Shown: piece by piece, positions 9,515 through 20,199 of the stretch
How the letters are laid out: the number at the start of each line of letters is the position of its first letter
How positions within the stretch are numbered: position 1 is the stretch's first letter
Origin: Tubiluchus corallicola
Lineage: Eukaryota > Priapulida > Priapulimorpha > Priapulimorphida > Tubiluchidae
Length of the DNA stretch: 64,000 bases
Direction: 5' to 3'
NCBI GenBank assembly: GCA_030141605.1
Contig: JAQGDQ010000920.1
Coordinates: 1-64,000, forward strand
The notes under the pieces: model-generated
Seen by the model: only the letters and a program-made list of their open reading frames with translations
What the model was told of the DNA's origin: nothing
Databases searched by the model: none
Program-made: the position numbers and the translations under genes

Positions 9515-12074
9515 TCTCTCTCCCCTATCTCTCTCTCTCTCTCTCTCCCTCTCTCTTTCTCCCCATCTCTCTCTCTCTCTCTCTCTCTCATTCTCTCTCT
9601 CTCTCTCCCTCTCTCTCTCATTCTCTCTCTCTCTCCCTCTCTCTCTCACATTTTACATTTTATATCTTTATTCTCCTCATTGCAGATTCTATCCTCGTTG
9701 GAAGGAACACGAAGCCATGCAAAATCAAGTGCTTCATTTTACGTTAGACGAGAGCCAGTGGGAACAAGACTGGGCTATATTACTAAGCTTGGCTAGCCAG
9801 CCAGGGTCTTCGTTGGAACAATTGCACATTTTTGCTTTGGCGCACATTCTACGAAGGCCAATTATAGTCTATGGAGTGCGGCTTGTGAAGAGCTTTCGGG
9901 GAGAAACAATTGGTTTTGCAAATTTTCAAGGTGCATCTCTTACTGTCATCCTTTATTGTTTTCCCAATGTCCCAAATTACATTAACTCCATCAGGACCAA
10001 AGGCGTTTGCTGAATTTTGCATGAGTTTATGAAGAAATGCTCTCACTAAGCAGCGATTGCATTGCATTTGATAATTTTTTGTGGGTTTGTACTCCCCTTA
10101 CAATGGACTTTCATACAAAATTTTATATGAAATACATTTGCTTACTTAGACAAATTAAAAATCACCTTTTTATTTAAAAATTGAAAAAGCTTTCAGTAAC
10201 TGCAGTACTTGCACTGTAACAATGCTCAATATCACTTATGACCTATGCAGACTTACACAGGCTTCACAACAACCATTAATTTAAGATAGGGAGAGGACCA
10301 GTGTGTATGTAGTCACTGGACCATACTGAAGGTCAGCTGGTAGAATGTAACAAGATTAGCACATAGATGGCAGCACTTTGTGAGCGTTAATTATCTGCTT
10401 TATCTAAAGTTCTGTATAACAGAATCAGATGATTGCATTCTTATTAATGTTTACGTAATCAGTAAACAAATTGAGAAAGAACCGGGCAACTAAATAGAAG
10501 GAAATTTTTTCAATTTCTGAATTTTTGCATTCACGTTCACTTCCAGGAGTCTACCTGCCATTGCTGTGGGAGCAAAGCTTCTGTTGGAAATGTCCGATTG
10601 CTCTGGCGTACACTAGAGGTCACTTCTCAGCTCTCATTGGAACCGAGCCGGACAGCGAGGACATCCTAGGCGCCGGAGCCATTCTTGAGAACAACGACGA
10701 TTTGCAGGTGGTGTTTCTGCCGTTGATGGACAGCGACAGCAAACTGCTTCCAGTGCATTTTCTCAATCCGACTCAGGTACGCGTGATAATACAGGGGCTT
10801 AATAGTAGAGCTATGTGTATTTATGTAAAACTAACAATACCAAAGGATACAAGTACCTCCAAAAGATCCTTTCTACTGATATCAAAGACGATGTTCCGGC
10901 AAAAATTCGTAACAAAACGGGAACAAAATTTTTGACATTTATAGAATTCAACCCATGTTTAGAACCTCATAAAGTCTATAATGATATGGAATCTGAAATC
11001 CCGGACTACGAAAGAGTTGAATTTACCAGAAGCCCATGTCTTATTGAGATGTCCGGTGACAGAAGATTTACGAATTGAACATTCTGAGTTGAACTTTTCT
11101 AGCATTTGTAACCTTATGCACTCCCCAAATTTAACGTCGTTAATGAAATATTGTTGGAGATGTGTTAAGACATATGAGTGAAGAACTATTGTACCCCTAC
11201 ATTAAAACGCGATATTTTTGTGGATTCGGTAAAGAAATTTTCCCTCTGTATATGATTTTTTGTTTTGTAGTTAAATTTTAATTTCGTTAATTATATAGTT
11301 ATCGTTGCCCACTTATGTTATGTGAGATCATTACGGTGAATAAACTAATTCTAATTCTAAGTAAGTATCTTTATTTATCACCTTTTTTACAAGAAAAACA
11401 CAGAGCATGAAACGATAATGTGATAATATGATACAAAGTGACAAGATTATTAAATGAATAAATTATCTGAGTTAATGATGATCAAGTGATTGGTGAAAGG
11501 ATGGCGAAAAACTGAAAGTTACCAAAGTCAACCACCCTGTAAGTAATGTTGCTATTAGTAATATGCACAATTATCTTGACGAAGATTTCAGAAAAAGGTG
11601 TGTAAAACTATTGAGATTAAGTTATACACGTGTAGTGGGTTAGAATTATCAGGCATATTTATGTTAATTGATGAATCAATTCTGAACAATATATTCGGTT
11701 GCCATATTGGGCAAAAAGAGGAAGAAGTGATTTTTTACTGGTTTAAATAACAAACATTGATTTGCCAGTTTTTTAAATGTTTCTGCCTCTTCTGGCGGTT
11801 CACTTTCAGTATAAGTGTTGTTAAAATACTACTGTGTTTGTTTCAGTCTAACAAAGAGGAAAGTATTTTACGCGAATGGCTCAACTGTTGCGTGACCGAA
11901 GGTGGCATCTTGGTGGCACAACAGAAGCTACAGAAGCGCCACGCGGTGGTGGCGCAGATGGTGGACGAGTGGCTGAGCCGATACAGGCACCTCGCACACT
12001 TAAGACAATCTGCCAGATCTCCGACTCAGAACAGTAGTTCCTCGTCAAGCGATGGAGAGACAGACGATGAATAA
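1159..12074 (+). CDS. ZRANB1: TRABID/ZRANB1 deubiquitinase, complete 8-exon gene
   Basis: Coding exons: 1159-2094, 3430-3509, 5154-5350, 6417-6488, 8217-8415, 9686-9930, 10547-10776, 11847-12074. All introns are GT/AG and the phases join exactly, giving 2187 nt (728 residues plus stop); human TRABID is of similar length. Three NZF zinc fingers lie near residues 7-33, 82-108 and 160-186, each with a C-x2-C...C-x2-C pattern and the TY dipeptide used in ubiquitin binding. An ankyrin-type ubiquitin-binding region follows (about 265-430), then the OTU protease. The catalytic Cys sits in TAGDCLLDS (about Cys462) and the catalytic His in RGHFSAL (about His602). The tail is acidic (DGETDDE). The family cleaves K29- and K33-linked ubiquitin chains and is linked to Wnt signalling; that is family knowledge, not seen here. 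The start at 1159 is chosen because the first NZF begins at once (KKWACERC), as in the family. The upstream in-frame extension to 952 lacks similarity. No frameshift or missing key residue was found, so the gene looks functional. Confidence 0.96.
2298..2459. repeat. Pentanucleotide microsatellite (GTATT)n in ZRANB1 intron 1
   Basis: About 30 near-perfect TTGTA/GTATT units with a few interspersed ATCTG interruptions. Because the unit is not a multiple of three and lacks stops in some frames, it produces spurious ORFs on both strands. Confidence 0.95.
3515..3903 (-). mobile_element. Truncated, inverted copy of the hAT-like MITE at 4312-4943
   Basis: This stretch is the diverged reverse complement of about 4480-4830. 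Shared landmarks include the 'gtcaaactacaac' block, the 'attattgtgaaaacctg' block and the 'ttcttagaaaaaaa' block. Neither terminal inverted repeat is retained, so it is a fragment. With its neighbour it forms a large imperfect inverted repeat inside ZRANB1 intron 2. Confidence 0.75.
4304..4951. mobile_element. hAT-like non-autonomous element (MITE) with 8-bp target duplication
   Basis: The element body is 4312-4943. It begins CAGTGGTGTAGCAAG and ends CTTGGTACGCCTCTG, which are inverted repeats matching at 12 of 15 positions. The flanks TTATACCT (4304-4311) and TTATGCCT (4944-4951) match at 7 of 8, the length expected for hAT-superfamily transposases. No transposase ORF is present. It lies in ZRANB1 intron 2. 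The same family occurs at 19560-20046 and, truncated and inverted, at 3515-3903. Confidence 0.88.
5510..5600 (-). mobile_element. Possible tRNA-derived SINE fragment
   Basis: On the minus strand the segment contains GGGTTCAAGTCCCGAATG, close to the RNA polymerase III B box (GGTTCAANTCC) flanked by a short stem as in a T-psi-C arm. Upstream on that strand lies a weak A-box-like tract (tatggcttgtgat). Pairing is too poor for a confident functional tRNA, so a tRNA-derived SINE remnant is more likely. Confidence 0.4.
5824..6241. mobile_element. TTAA-flanked MITE, copy 1 (ZRANB1 intron 3)
   Basis: Terminal inverted repeats AGGAAGACCGGATGATTGT and its near-complement (ending ACAATCATCCGGTTTTCCT) are flanked on both sides by TTAA (5824-5827, 6238-6241). 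TTAA target duplication is typical of piggyBac-like and some other DNA transposons. A second copy in the opposite orientation is at 52698-53074. No ORF is present. Confidence 0.85.
7424..7806. repeat. Imperfect tandem duplication, about 180-200 bp units (ZRANB1 intron 4)
   Basis: Two adjacent units (about 7424-7601 and 7602-7806) share the blocks 'aatatttctgc', 'aacaggattcc', 'tgtgaaggtgg' and 'aacctcg' in the same order. Short ORFs cover each unit but differ by stops and frame, so coding is not supported. Confidence 0.7.
8479..8944. mobile_element. hAT-like non-autonomous element, copy 1 (ZRANB1 intron 5)
   Basis: Begins CAGGAATGAGAA and ends TTCTCATCCCTG, a terminal inverted repeat. The body matches 25496-25990 at high identity over nearly its full length. 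Flanking 8-mers (gtacgttt / atgtttac) are only loosely similar, so the target duplication is not secure. No ORF. It starts about 60 bp downstream of ZRANB1 exon 5. Confidence 0.8.
9337..9650. repeat. Polypyrimidine (CT)n tract with a 47-nt C run
   Basis: CT-rich microsatellite with an uninterrupted C run at 9465-9511. It ends about 35 bp before the acceptor of ZRANB1 exon 6 (9686), so it sits where a polypyrimidine tract normally lies but is roughly ten times longer. The spurious proline/serine and Glu/Arg ORFs in it are artefacts. Confidence 0.95.
10243..10380. repeat. Dispersed repeat, copy 1 (ZRANB1 intron 6)
   Basis: Matches 50220-50364 in the same orientation, sharing 'ctatgcaaac'-like, 'atagggagag', 'cactggacc' and 'atagatggcagcac' blocks. 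It may be a piece of an LTR or other retroelement end; its own boundaries are unclear. Confidence 0.65.
10815..11362 (+). mobile_element. LINE 3' end fragment (ZRANB1 intron 7)
   Basis: Two overlapping frames encode remnants of a non-LTR retrotransposon C-terminus. The first has an N-x-E-P-H-K-V-Y-N-D-M-E type stretch, and a +1 shift then gives HVLLRCPVTEDLR, matching the Cys-containing motif near the end of many LINE ORF2 proteins. A 3' UTR follows and ends in short TTCTAA repeats near 11345-11360. It starts only about 40 bp after the exon 7 donor. 5'-truncated and frameshifted. Confidence 0.7.
11637..11763. repeat. Dispersed repeat pair, copy 1
   Basis: About 125 bp (from 'gggttagaattatcag' to 'acattgattt') recurs at 15677-15798 in the same orientation, including 'atattcggttgccatat'. 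Identity of the element is unknown. It ends about 85 bp before ZRANB1 exon 8. Confidence 0.75.
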
Positions 12075-15000
12075 CACAACTAATTAATATCTTCGTAATA
12101 ATCTTACTCTGGTATGTTTTGTTAGGCCATTTAGTGTGATACATAGTACACCTAAACCCCTTAGGTTGTTTAATCTTTAAATAATTATTGTTTGGGTTTT
12201 TTGATTGGTGTGATTGTAGAGCGTAAGTATTAATTTTGAAGCATATATTAGCTCATTTAAAAGTTCAAATAATCAACTGCGGTCAAACCATTGCAGTTTG
12301 AGTATTGAAAATGACTCAAACCGTTTTAAACTTGACTTACTGTGGCTTTTGTATAAAATGTTAAAAGAGGTGCATTGAAAGAGGGAAGCACAATGCTGTT
12401 TGAACACTGTGCAGCACATGTAAAAACATCCAAATTTTTCCAGAATGCTAAAGGAATTCTGCTTTTTTTAACTTTTTATTTTCCAAAAAAAAATTTGCCG
12501 TTAAATCAAAACGCTGAAATATGCTTTGCGCATTTTGTATTAATCAAATTATGTATGGTAAGTTTCAACGTTTCGCTTTAATAGAATTGGTCGCATTAGC
12601 CTAACTTGATTCTGTTTTCCGTATAGCGTTGCAATAATGGCATAATATTCAGTACCCAAAATCTGTCTGAACTGATTCCAAAAAATGGTTAATGATGGCG
12701 TCTAAGTCTGGTCCAGTGCTTCAAATCGTTGCTGCTCTCGGCTTTAAAAACTGATTGTAAGTCATTTTTATGACTCTCAATGGCAAACCAGCCGATCTCA
12801 ACTGGTTGCTTTTTTCAAAGTTTTTTCTGTTCTAAAATTTCCTGGTTCTTATTTTGTTGCCGAAGTGCAGGAGTGTCTTTTCTGCATTAACTGACTGTGG
12901 AACTGCCTTCATCCAAGCAAATTAAGAAAGAACAAAGCACGTGCAATTATGAAATTTGTTTGAATCGCTATAGATACTTGGTCAACAGTCTGCCACACAT
13001 TGTTGTGCTCTTGCAGATGTGGTATTAGTAACCACTGTGGATGATTAAAAAAATTCATAGATTATTGTAATCATTTAACCTTAAAAACAGTTTTGATAAA
13101 TTTCATGATACGAGTGATAGCTATTATTTAGTTGTTTGTTTGGCAAAATTATTAACTAACTTTGAGTTTAGTTATCCATTTTAGTAAATTGATGTCATTA
13201 AGACTGCTGACTGCTGAAAAAGAAATTTCTTGCAGAACTATAATAAATTTCAGTAAATAATGCATTTGAAGTTGCAAAAATTAGAAAAGATCATTTTTTT
13301 GAAAAATGTTGAATAATAGCACAAAAAATTAGGAACCCTTATATGCAGCATGTGTGTGCATCACAGATGAAGAAATTTATTGAAACAATTTAAAAGTTTT
13401 AGCTTAAAATTAAACTTCTTAGCATTTGTTTTGAGTTCAATAAACCTTACCTCTGTTGATTCTGTTAATTGCAAATCTATGTCCAAGAAATGCCTTAAAA
13501 AGTAACGAAGTAATTGGTGATGCAAGTGTCACTTACAGATGCGTATTTTGACTTTTGACTTATTAGGACGTCATATGATAATCCATGCAGCATGAACCAA
13601 ATTGAAATTTAATCATGGTTTTGGATTGTAAAAGAACAGTGTATAGAACAGCGTGCCTTTTGCCAAAGAACAAGAAAAATTTTATTTTGCCTTTAAAAAG
13701 AGATTATCACTAGGAAATCTTGGGACGCATACATTGACTCATTAGTTCTTCTACCTTCAAGTGCGCCATTTATTGTTTTTGCCTTGTGTTGTTTGTTTAA
13801 CATCCTTTTTTAGTTAACGAAGCTTGTAAAAATTCACATAAATCAAAACAATGAAATCGATGTTTTTGTTCATGTTTATTTGATTTACTAATAACTACTC
13901 TTGTAATGAAAAAGTATAAGCTTGAGTTTTGTTGCGCGGATCTAACCGTAAACGTAAAGTAAGTTTTTTACCTGATCATTTAATTGAACCACGTAATTTT
14001 TGTTGTGGGAAAAATTTAAAATGAATTTGTTAGGATCCTTCAAGGCCTCATTTGTTTGTTAACTTTGGCAAGTTAAACGTTGTCACTTTCGCGACAGTAA
14101 TGATTATGGTTTTGTGAGTGTTATGAAAACTGAATGATCACATCAGGCAAATCTCGGTTTCTATACTTGTGGCATTGGTTATGAATTTCGAATGGGCAAA
14201 ACACAAAACAGTAAAGATACAATAACTGCATAGAAATATTGGGATAGTTTTGCAAGCTTGCTTGAGCAAGTTTCTTAAAATAGATTATAACTTTAACTTG
14301 AGCTAATCTATGTGCATTACAAAACTGTCAAATTTATATTATAAAAACTTGCTGAAAAGCGAAATCGCAAACAATTATTTCTGCTTTAACCAGGCTGGTC
14401 TAGAAAAACATTTCTTTTTGAATTGACATTTGATAACAGTTACCTGTAATTCGGTTACATAAATGTTACTAAATTTATTGTGTAGCACTTTTTCATACTA
14501 CTTCCACAATAGTTTATTATTGAAGGTCAGCAGTTTTGGCCATCACCTGCTTCAATTTTTACTAAGTAGTTAATGTAAATAGTAGTACCATAGCCACACA
14601 GAAAGTAAACTTTACTACACTATATGCACTAGACACTAGCATAACTTTGATCTTAATATTCTGTTGTTTGTTTACACCAACCCAATGTTTGTCAAATTTC
14701 TTTCTTGAATACAAAAACCGGCAATGATCTGGTTTTGGATTGAGTGTTGCTCAAAGTGGCAATGCTGGTTTGCAATGTTTTGTGGTGAAATGAGGTTTAA
14801 TTGTTCATTTTCTTGAAAGCTAAATACATTAGGTTATTATTAGCCTACTATACATTGTTGAGTGTATAATAATGTTATTTAAACATTTATTTATTTATTG
14901 TAATAGTGTTGTTTAGAATACTGAGGTCTAAAATAAAAGTGGAGTTTTTCAAGAAAAATTAAATGTTTTGGTTTTGAATTTTCATGACATTACTGTCTGT

Positions 15001-15160
15001 TACTTCGAGCGCTTTTTTGCATCCAGTGCATTGTAATGGAAGAGCTACTTAAAATCTCATTTTCATTTTCTACCTTAGGTAACCCTTTATGCAAGTGTGA
15101 AAATGAATACTCTGTCTTTAAGATGCCTTCAGCATGTCCCCTGAATGTCGTCAGGAAGTC
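12075..15160. other. Intergenic, includes ZRANB1 3' UTR; nothing else recognised
   Basis: AT-rich sequence after the ZRANB1 stop. No AATAAA is seen close to the stop, so the 3' end cannot be placed. No ORF with recognisable similarity and no clear repeat pair were seen. Confidence 0.5.
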
Positions 15161-15167
15161 TAACATT

Positions 15168-15480
15168 CATAAGATAAGATAAGATAAAATAATATTTATT
15201 TTCATCGGTATGATATAAAACAGTACATATTTGTAAAACATGAGCTTAAAGCTCATAAACTGATATCAAACATAATGTATATGAGCAATAACATGGTAAT
15301 AATATGTACTTCTTAAAAATCTTTTGGATGCCACCAGAGGTAATGGTACAAGAAAAATTTTATAACTACATGAAAACAGTAAAAAATTCAGACAGTAAAA
15401 TTTTAGGCACTAACATTTTCTAAAATTTACACAAAAACCTATCTAGGTCAATAAAAATTTTCCTGCCAACATATTCAGCA
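15168..15480 (-). mobile_element. LINE 3' UTR fragment, minus strand
   Basis: On the minus strand the segment ends with ...AAAATAAATATTATTTTA followed by TCTTA repeats, the terminal short-tandem tail typical of CR1/L2-type LINEs. No ORF2 sequence is retained. Confidence 0.6.
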
Positions 15481-15676
15481 TTTAATTACGACTTAACAAA
15501 ATTGGGAAGTTTGCTGAATTTACAAATGGTACATTTACATGATACACCAGTCCATGAGTTAATTAGTATTAACTCATATTATATTAACCAGTCCATATTA
15601 AAAGTACGCATTTTAAGAAATTTATGCATGTGTTTCATTTACTGTTTATTTAATTATGTACCAAAAAATACATAAT

Positions 15677-15798
15677 GGGTTAGAATTATCAGACACATTT
15701 ATGTTAATTCATAAATCATTTCCGAACAGCATATTCGGTTGCCATATAGAACAAAAAGAAGGGTAAGTTATTTTTACTGTCTTAAAAAACATTGATTT
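15677..15798. repeat. Dispersed repeat pair, copy 2
   Basis: Direct repeat of 11637-11763 with scattered substitutions and small indels. Confidence 0.75.
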
Positions 15799-17307
15799 CT
15801 GTCTTAGGTCCCCTGACTTTAGTTAGTCAGGTGACCTATTGACGTCATGCGGCGTCTGTGGAGCGTCATCCACAAGTGACTTAATTTTCTATAATTAGCC
15901 AAAACATTTTTCTCAGGTCATAGACTTTTGGTGTGTAGCAGCGTTGGCATGAGATGCATGTCATGTGTCAAAATTGACGACAAACATATTGGTCTATCGC
16001 TCCATCCCCGCTGCAACGTAAACACGCACTGTAGCATTCGGGACATCAGCTCACGCACACAACAACTGTCTAACTTAGTCTAAACTAAACAACTTGACAG
16101 TCAGAACTAATGTCTAATCAGCAAATAAAGTGATTTGCTCTTTTTCATAAACACAAATTTGCAGAGCAGCGCAAAAATGACTTCAATTTAAACAGAAGTA
16201 GAGACGACGTTTCAAAGTACTGCAAAATACAGAAACATAAATATAAAAAAGTCAGTTAGCCTTGCTTTACATTAAATGAGTAACAAAAATACTAAGTCTT
16301 TCTTGTCTTGAAACATACGAAAATAAGGCTAGTATTTCTTCCACTAATGAACTAATGAAAAATTAAGCATTTTCCGTAACAGTGTTAGACGGAAAGATAG
16401 CTAAATGTCCCGAACGTACCTGCTGCTTGGGAGTGTGAAATAACTTGCATGCTGATTGGACAGTCAACAAATATAATTGACATGTTAGATGTCAATTGAA
16501 AGGTCGTGACCCAGAGGATCATGTATGTTCAGGCTATGTGATTTTGCACATTTTGCTAAAAATCTACATGATATATGCAGTAAACAATTATGTACAGTAA
16601 CAATTATATATACGGTACTTAATAATGTACAAACAGAGAAAATTTGTTGAAAGTCAATATAATAGCAGCATAATTGATACTGTGTGCTTCAATGCCTCAA
16701 TTTAATATAGCACAGTTACCCAGTATTATTTTAATTTAGAAGAACATCGATTAGTAGTAAATTAGATGCAGTCCAAAATAAAATGCACTATAGTAAGACA
16801 ACATTCATGCAGCAGTTTTTTGCTGTCAGAGGTCACGCAAGAGTACATGTGAGATGTCATGAAAATTGCATGCTACCTTACTCTTCTGGACATGCTGCCC
16901 TGGTTTGCACTGAAGCAGTCAAAATTAATTTACAAAGCCGAGTGCTGAAGCATTATGTTCCATAGCATCATTTAATATAGGCTCTAAATTTTGTTGTACA
17001 GAAGTTATCTATTATAATTCATGGGTGGCTAAAGTAAAGTAAACAATTGATAGAGTTGTAGGTCAGCCAAACTAATTGCAAAGTTTGAAATTAGGAAACG
17101 AAAAAAAACACATAATCTTTATGGTATGTAGCAGCATAGCTTAAGTGTAGTTGGGGTGTCACATGTCTCAGATCTTGATTTACACATTAATTTTAATGAT
17201 ACTAAATAATTATAGTGCTTAATGCTTTTGTTTGCTGCGGGAACTGGTGAAAACAAAGAGCACGTAAAAAGAAACTAGCTTAAATTGAGTACAATTATGC
17301 AGAAATG
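15799..17307. other. Intergenic, no gene recognised
   Basis: Contains a short hairpin (15804-15836, AGGTCCCCTGACT paired with AGTCAGGTGACCT) and otherwise unremarkable AT-rich sequence. A 60-codon ORF at 16783-16965 has no recognisable domain. Confidence 0.5.
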
Positions 17308-17632
17308 AATGACAATTTCAATTCAATTTCAATTTATTTATCTCTTTATAGTGTTACAATAAAACATGTTAATAAAAAAATCTCTAATAAGTTTTGAAAA
17401 ATGGTTAAAATGTATATATAGATCTGGAACTAGAGAAAGGATAGCGGAAAGACTATAACGTCACCTAGTCTGCTATCCTTTACCGAATTTAGATAAAAAG
17501 ATTTTTTAGACACTGGTAGGCATTAATGTTATCAATTTAATTTAGGAAACATTAGTAATTTTTAAAATTATGACATTTTCTATATAATCCAGAGAAAAGA
17601 ATATACATGTAGTTTAATTAGCGGACAACAAA
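17308..17632 (-). mobile_element. LINE 3' UTR copy 1 with (TTGAA)n tail, minus strand
   Basis: Matches 44349-44657 almost throughout, including 'actagagaaaggatagcg' and 'ctatcctttaccgaat'. On the minus strand both copies end at a short TTGAA/TTGAAATTGAA tail, marking the 3' end of a non-LTR element. Coding sequence is absent (5'-truncated). Confidence 0.75.
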
Positions 17633-17802
17633 ATAAGGTCAATCTTGATTAAACTAAAAATTGCATTTAGATTTTATGTGAAATACAGGTCAAAATTGGT
17701 ATGAAATGATAAAAACAATTTGGGTTAATGACACTTTGTGCAATAAACTAAGCTAGAACATTCATTTTTCAGCGTTACAATCTTTGCAAGCGGGCTCAAG
17801 TA

Positions 17803-18533
17803 TCGAATGTAGGGAGCCGAGTTGACCACTGAGCCAAGTAGACCACTTCCGGTAAAACCGATGCGCTAAAAGTAGTGTCCTACATGGGCAGCCCAAGTAG
17901 GACACTAGCGATTTTTGTCGAGAATCGGTAATTTTGTCAAATTTTTGAAAATTTACAAATGTATATCTTACAATAATTTCATCATTATGATTAACTCCAT
18001 TAATATATCATAACATTAAACCTAGTATCCAATGCTTTAAAGAGAGAAATTCTGCACACAGTTATTACAGAAATAATTGCAAATTTAAAAATGAGACAGA
18101 TGCTGCTAAGCATGTAACACACATAGATCGCTAGAACATTTACTTATAAGAAAACAATTATTTGCCCAAGAGGTAGTGAAACGGATCACCTGTTTGTGAA
18201 GTGAGACAAAATCAAAAATGATATACCTTAAACAAATGTTGAATTCGCAAAAAAGTGTTTTTTTCACTTCAACAACATTAATATCGAAACCAAATTAATA
18301 TTGTCCGTTCTACCAGCTCAGAATAAAATTATTTTATTTTATTAGATGTATAATAAATTATTCAATGTGTACTAACGTTTTTAATTATTATTATTACATA
18401 AACAAGCACAACGGACGGTGTCAGTACACTTAACGACTCAATTCGCGACCTGTCTCTAGTGCCCTACTTGGGCAGCCCAAGTAGACCAATTGGTCTACTT
18501 GGCTCAGTAGTCCACTCGGCTCCCAACATCGAA
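17803..18533. mobile_element. Long-TIR non-autonomous element with 5-bp direct repeats
   Basis: The body (17808-18528) starts TGTAGGGAGCCGAGTTGACC and ends with the complement of TGTTGGGAGCCGAGTGGACT. The inverted repeat extends about 37 bp, and further paired blocks inside carry the motif GGGCAGCCCAAGTAG. TCGAA occurs immediately outside both ends (17803-17807, 18529-18533), consistent with a target duplication. No transposase ORF. The superfamily is uncertain; TG...CA ends and 5-bp duplication are LTR-like, but the long inverted repeats argue for a DNA transposon. Confidence 0.75.
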
Positions 18534-19551
18534 AATGCTTTACGGTTACTGGCACAGGTAAGCAGAATCATGTCACACTGGAAGGGTGATTCATTGGATG
18601 ATGATGAATACTGTTGTACAAAAATTTAATTTTCGATAGTCAAAAGAACCATTGTACGTGGCTTTCGAGTGTTCTTAATTTATCGGTTTAATATAATGAT
18701 GTATACATCATCGATCCAATTCAGTTTTATTTGCACAAATACATACAGTGTACATTAGCAAAGCAACACATGTTAAATACTACGTAAACCGAAAAAATAA
18801 CTATGATGTAAAAATGAGTGTGAACTTTATAAAGCCTGCGGATCATCTCGCCTTGGTGTTAAATTCTGCAGAAGGTTTTCCACTATTTAGTATCAAAAAA
18901 TTAAAACAATTTTGTGTACTTCTGCAGTTCTGGCATGTGCTGTTATTGCGAATTGCTGTGCTTTATAGATGTATAAATATGTTTTTTTGTGTTTATGAAA
19001 TTTCAATTTTAATACCCTTTAGTTTAGTCGTGAGACGCATAAATGCCAAATATTATTGAAAGTAGTGCTACTAATTGTGTCTCGATCTGTAATGATGTCA
19101 AAGGAAGCTAGGTGTGGAATGCCTGAAAACCGAAATCTGATATTTGAAAGACTTGAAATGTGCGTGCTGCATGCCTAATGCGTTTTAAGATTGGTCGTGC
19201 ATTAATGATAAAGTATCAACATGTATAATTTACAATTTAACTATTGTTTACAATTTAATCACTAAATGACCTTACTTGTTATATAATGGGAGTCAAAGAG
19301 TTGTCCACATGTCTGTACCATTTATGTTTAGAGACCTTTTTTCAGGATAATGTAATGGTCAGGCTATACAGCAGCTCTTTCTGCTCGTGCTGTTAGTTCT
19401 ATTGGAAGTCATTTTTTTTGTATTACACTTTTGTACCTCATATACATTTGAACCTATAATATTATTGTGATTTGCAAATGTTCCTTAAACTGTTTAAAAA
19501 CACCTTAAAAAGGACTTAGTTTTTTTAAAAAAAATCTAGCTTACTCGAGTG
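18534..19551. other. Intergenic, no gene recognised
   Basis: A 103-codon ORF (18748-19059, plus) is present but shows no domain, no conserved motif and no splice context, and its composition resembles the surrounding AT-rich DNA. Nothing else is visible. Confidence 0.5.
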
Positions 19552-20054
19552 TTTATAGTCATAGGCTTAGCAGGGGTGGGCGACAGGGGGCAGTCGCTGT
19601 CTGGCACAACTATGAGAGGGCGTACCGTTCTACTAGAGTTCAATGACTGTTAATTATTAATTACTAATCCAACATTAATAAAACAAATAACAAAAGTTTT
19701 CAAACTACAACAAAATTGCCTAGTCAGAAACATTGGCATTTCTCTAAATGCCGAATGTATTATTGTGAAAACCTGTAGAGCCCTGTATCTTTGTTAATCT
19801 TTGCATGTTTTAATGCTGGAGCCGAATGTTAAAGGATTGTTGTGTTTTGCGCAACAAATGCATAGAACAGAGTTATTTTGGTGGAGTACCACAAACCAAA
19901 CTGAGGGTGATTCTAAGAAAAAAATCATTTATCTTTATCTCGTCAGGTCGAAAAAGCAAAGTCAGGCCCAGGGACGCAAAAACATGAAAAGGTAGGAGGC
20001 CAGAAGTTTTTTCCCCTGGATGCTTTAAGCGCTTGCTATGTCACTGCTTATAGT
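19552..20054. mobile_element. hAT-like MITE, copy upstream of the first C2H2 gene
   Basis: Body 19560-20046, the opposite orientation to 4312-4943. The left end (CATAGGCTTAGCAGGGG, then GGGCGACAGGGGGCA) and the right end (GCTTGCTATGTCACTG) match the two ends of the first copy. Flanks TTTATAGT (19552-19559) and CTTATAGT (20047-20054) match at 7 of 8. The right end lies about 60 bp before the putative acceptor at 20114 that precedes the C2H2 gene. Confidence 0.88.
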
Positions 20055-20199
20055 GTACTTGTCTCTGTGACTATGTCTACGCAATCGAAATAAGAATGTA
20101 TTTTTTTGTTCCAGATAAGTCAGGAAGTACTTCGTGATTACGATCGCTTGTAATAAAAGTTGTATTTAAGACAGCAGTCTCACGATCCAAGATCACAAG

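Noticed and set aside
9208..9747. 179-codon Ser/Pro-rich ORF and matching Glu/Arg-rich minus ORFs
   Set aside because: Translation of a CT/C microsatellite that merges into ZRANB1 exon 6.
18748..19059. 103-codon plus-strand ORF
   Set aside because: No domain, no paralogue in the window, no recognisable splice or poly(A) context; AT-rich composition like flanking DNA.
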